Assembly (NCBI GenBank): GCA_021799315.1
Contig: JAJZAR010000064.1
Span: forward strand, 1-7,930
Reading direction: 5' to 3'
DNA from: Thermoplasmata archaeon
GTDB lineage: Archaea; Thermoplasmatota; Thermoplasmata; Thermoplasmatales; Thermoplasmataceae
DNA length: 7,930 nt
Shown here: in pieces, positions 6,170 through 7,930 of the stretch
How the letters are laid out: the number at the start of each line of letters is the position of its first letter
Position numbering within the stretch: position 1 is the first letter of the stretch
Notes under the pieces: model-generated
Told to the model about the DNA's origin: nothing
Seen by the model: the letters and a program-made list of their open reading frames with translations, nothing else
The model's database searches: none
Made by a program: the position numbers and the translations under genes

Positions 6170-6223
6170 GAGTGCATTATGTCATTTATGGCCCGTGTCC
6201 ACATTCCTTTTTCATCTTAAACC

Positions 6224-6628
6224 TCAACTGTCAATTATTCTCACATTAACACTTGTAATTTGTCCGATTTCGATGAAATCACTGTCATTGGTAATTATAC
6301 CAACTCCGTTCTCAGCACATATCCCAGCAATAAGCACGCCCATCTCATTTATAAGCCGTCCTTTTGCCCTGAGCTTGGAATAAATATCTGCACAGTAAAT
6401 AGCTGTATCTGAGGTTAACTCATAAACCTTGAAATTGCTTAAGAATGATACCCCTCTTTCTCTAGCCTCCTCTGATATTAATGGGGTTAACATTCCCCGG
6501 AGAAACTCATACCTATTAATCACAGTTATCGCAGGTGCTTCATCCATAATGTCTCTATATACATCCTTGAAACCTTTTCTCATCCGCGCAATATCTATAA
6601 GAATGTTGGTGTCAAGTACAGATGCCAG
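6224..6628 (-). CDS. vapC: PIN-domain VapC-like toxin, probably defective, with CTG start
   Basis: From the CTG at 6628 the 134-aa protein starts (M)ASVLDTNILIDIAR, exactly where VapC proteins have their start and first catalytic Asp (D6). The later acidic positions are E41 (NRYEFLRG) and D115/D117 (ITNDSDF). The third conserved Asp, expected in the motif before LIAA, is Gly97 here (INEMGVLIAG, codon GGC where GAC would give Asp). No ATG, GTG or TTG occurs in frame between the upstream stop and ATG 6583; starting there would remove D6. A GAGGT Shine-Dalgarno site lies eight bases before CTG and the antitoxin stop TAA one base before it, so coupled initiation at CTG is the best reading. The toxin may be weakened, inactive or decaying. 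Confidence 0.8.
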   Translation of the reverse strand: MASVLDTNILIDIARMRKGFKDVYRDIMDEAPAITVINRYEFLRGMLTPLISEEARERGVSFLSNFKVYELTSDTAIYCADIYSKLRAKGRLINEMGVLIAGICAENGVGIITNDSDFIEIGQITSVNVRIIDS

Positions 6629-6629
6629 T

Positions 6630-6869
6630 TTATCGTACCTCTTTTACGTCTCGCGATTCTGAATGCTTTCTTGCCTCACTAATTTCCCTTGTCATTTTAT
6701 CTGCATGCTCCTCTGAAAGAAAAGGGCCGGCTTTTACAAGATCGCCTATTGTTGTCCTTTTTTCCGTTTCCTTCAAAAGGCTTCTAATAACTGAAGAAAA
6801 TGATTTATTGGCTTTCCTCTTGGATAATTCCTCATACACATCGTCCTGAATGAATATTACCTTGACCAT
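6630..6869 (-). CDS. vapB: VapB-type antitoxin (DUF217/COG1753-like)
   Basis: The 79-aa protein opens MVKVIFIQDDVYEELSKRK, then SFSSVIRSLLKE: a short beta strand and two helices as in ribbon-helix-helix type antitoxins of the DUF217 group that accompany VapC in archaea. The acidic/basic C-terminal half (LVKAGPFLSEEHADKMTREI) would bind the toxin. It is unrelated to the AbrB-type antitoxin of the other pair. The ATG at 6869 has a TATA-like box about 24 bases upstream and no Shine-Dalgarno site, so the mRNA is probably leaderless. An imperfect palindrome fills the space between box and start, suggesting autorepression. It ends one base before the toxin's CTG. Confidence 0.85.
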   Translation of the reverse strand: MVKVIFIQDDVYEELSKRKANKSFSSVIRSLLKETEKRTTIGDLVKAGPFLSEEHADKMTREISEARKHSESRDVKEVR

Positions 6870-6872
6870 ATA

Positions 6873-6890
6873 TCCATATATATGTATGGA
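6873..6890 (-). promoter_or_regulatory. Palindromic candidate operator of vapB2
   Basis: TCCATATATATGTATGGA on the + strand is symmetrical at 16 of 18 positions and starts four bases before the vapB2 ATG. It occupies the space between the start codon and the TATA-like TTTAAT (- strand, about 6890-6895). A dimeric ribbon-helix-helix antitoxin bound here would block transcription. Function is inferred from symmetry and position. Confidence 0.5.
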
Positions 6891-7022
6891 TTAAACCTTT
6901 ATTCTAACGGTTCAGCAGTCACTTATGGAGCAATGTGTCAATTGATCCCTCAGGTAGATATGGCCATGTACGGATTATGTTCAGGGTAATATGAAAAAAT
7001 AGATTCAGAAAAGCTGTTAATG

Positions 7023-7042
7023 AAAAAGCATGTGAAACATGC
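7023..7042 (-). terminator. Intrinsic-type terminator after the membrane protein gene
   Basis: Read on the - strand, GCATGT-TTC-ACATGC is a perfect 6-bp hairpin followed directly by TTTTT. It lies about 68 bases after the stop of the gene at 7110-7541 and points the right way to end its transcript. The rest of the gap between 6870 and 7109 shows no gene. Confidence 0.5.
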
Positions 7043-7109
7043 GTCTCCCCGTTTCCATTCAATATTCAGCTAGCATGATGCACTTCAATTTATAACGTTC
7101 AAACAAACG

Positions 7110-7541
7110 CTAGTGGTAGAATTTAGTCTTGGTAAGTTCGAATAGCACAATAGTGATCAATATGAGCAAGATAATTGCCATATAATCGGTTATTATCTTC
7201 TCTACAGTCAACCAGATTGTTATTCCTGCGAATACCAGAATACCGTAAATATCGTGTGTTCTGCCACCCAGTATTTCATGGAGAAACTGCTTATAATTAA
7301 TTCCGCTATCATAACCTGACCACCATAGATGTGCAACTAAATCTGTAAAAACTCCATATGAAATTATTACCATAAAAAGTGTACCAAAGAATGAGAAAAA
7401 GGCCACTCTATTTGCTGTTAACTCAACAAGAGAAATTATAAACAACAGAACCATAATATACACGGACCCTGTCTTTCCTTTATAGAAGTAATTATGAACC
7501 CAATTATGCCAGGTTACAGTATTTTTTGTCATATCACTCAT
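7110..7541 (-). CDS. Small four-helix membrane protein, unknown function
   Basis: The 143-aa protein has a polar N-terminus with aromatic residues (WHNWVHNYFYKGKTG), then hydrophobic segments at about residues 27-45 (VYIMVLLFIISLVEL), 47-70 (AFFSFFGTLFMVIISYGVF), 98-115 (IYGILVFAGITIWLTVEKI) and 118-137 (YMAIILLILITIVLFEL). A roughly 27-residue polar loop (HLWWSGYDSGINYKQFLHEILGGRTHD) separates helices 2 and 3 and carries His, Asp and Glu, but no motif I recognise. The ATG at 7541 has a strong Shine-Dalgarno site (GAGGTG, about five bases upstream), unlike the leaderless genes nearby, and this decides the start. A possible TATA-like box lies at about 7595-7608. The gene appears monocistronic, with a hairpin/T5 terminator downstream. 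Confidence 0.8.
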   Translation of the reverse strand: MSDMTKNTVTWHNWVHNYFYKGKTGSVYIMVLLFIISLVELTANRVAFFSFFGTLFMVIISYGVFTDLVAHLWWSGYDSGINYKQFLHEILGGRTHDIYGILVFAGITIWLTVEKIITDYMAIILLILITIVLFELTKTKFYH

Positions 7542-7784
7542 GTCACACCTCTATTCTCACGTATGGGCAATTCTTACCATAGTCAGGTAATCTTCTAATT
7601 ATTTTATCCCTTATATGTTCTTTTTAGTTTCTCTATCAATGGATCGGATATGGTGGATGTATAAATAACAAAGGCAAATATAGAGAAAAGACATGATTTT
7701 TGTTAGGGCATTAATGCTTCTGAATGCCATCTGGCCATAATTAAGAAAGTGATTCCTCAGGATTATGATTCTATTGCCCTGGGT

Positions 7785-7930
7785 TCATTGCGACATCTCC
7801 CTTGCCGAAGCGATTTCCAGTTCGTAAGTTTTAATTTCCGTTTTTATCTTATCGATCTGGATTGCATTAAGTGGAATGTCTATTTTTATTCTCTTGTTTC
7901 CGATATCCGCAAATATATCACTATTATAGA
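7785..7930 (-). CDS. C-terminal end of a charged helical protein (5' partial, runs off window)
   Basis: The - strand frame is open from the window edge for 47 codons to a TGA at 7785-7787. It is rich in Lys, Glu and Ile (KRIKIDIPLNAIQIDKIKTEIKTYELEIASAREMSQ), looking like a strand followed by a long amphipathic or coiled-coil helix. The composition is protein-like, while the other two - strand frames are closed by early stops. No family can be named from this fragment. Confidence 0.5.
   Translation of the reverse strand, partial: YNSDIFADIGNKRIKIDIPLNAIQIDKIKTEIKTYELEIASAREMSQ

Noticed and set aside
6096..6383. Plus-strand 95-codon ORF after tRNA-Leu
   Set aside because: Its second half is the antisense of vapC2, its composition is not protein-like, and the start is a TTG without a ribosome binding site.
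7700..7725. GGCATT/AATGCC inverted repeat near the right end
   Set aside because: The stem is only six bases with a ten-base loop, there is no T-tract, and no gene end is close enough to give it a role.
1..7930. Search by eye for CRISPR repeats, rRNA and complete insertion sequences
   Set aside because: No regularly spaced direct repeats, no conserved rRNA stretches and no transposase motifs with terminal repeats were found.

Overview
The window looks like a piece of a thermoacidophilic euryarchaeal chromosome, most likely from the order Thermoplasmatales; I cannot name the species. The evidence is an archaeal Pelota gene, a tRNA-Leu with no encoded CCA, several genes whose A/T-rich TATA-like box lies about 26 bases before the start codon (leaderless transcripts), two VapBC-type toxin-antitoxin pairs, and surface proteins full of N-glycosylation sequons. 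Composition is moderately AT-rich and becomes visibly AT-richer with longer gaps after about 3.7 kb.

Left part (1-3706, all + strand, tightly packed). A surface protein truncated by the window edge (1-975) has a large sequon-rich outer part, one membrane segment and a C-terminal cytosolic tail that resembles a winged helix. It is followed by a second exported, C-terminally anchored glycoprotein-like protein (1008-1637). Then come three overlapping genes: ubiX (flavin prenyltransferase, 1685-2248), a Mut7-C/DUF82 PIN-like nuclease with a zinc ribbon (2224-2691), and pelota (ribosome rescue, 2681-3706, TTG start). The last two overlap by 11 bases and are probably translationally coupled, placing a putative RNase next to the factor that detects stalled ribosomes.

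Middle (3707-4776). A leaderless hemerythrin-like HHE gene (3923-4348) ends in a stem-loop. It is followed by about 390 bases without a credible gene.

Right-centre (4737-6890) is an accessory patch organised around tRNA-Leu. An intact tRNA-Leu(UAG) lies at 5921-6005. A decayed copy of its 5' half lies about 1.18 kb upstream at 4737-4778 and stops exactly at the 3' end of vapC1. Between them sits an AbrB/PIN toxin-antitoxin pair (vapB1 5180-5434, vapC1 4777-5211, - strand) and a doubtful small ORF. To the right of the tRNA is a second, unrelated pair (vapB2 6630-6869, vapC2 6224-6628, - strand). Its toxin shows two defects: no standard start codon before the first catalytic Asp (a CTG sits in the expected place), and Gly in place of the third PIN-domain Asp. 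Each antitoxin has a palindrome between its TATA-like box and its start codon, a good candidate for an autoregulatory operator.

Right end (7023-7930, - strand). A four-helix membrane protein of unknown function (7110-7541) has a strong Shine-Dalgarno site and an intrinsic-type terminator. The last item is the C-terminal end of a charged helical protein that runs off the window. I see no CRISPR array, rRNA or intact insertion sequence.
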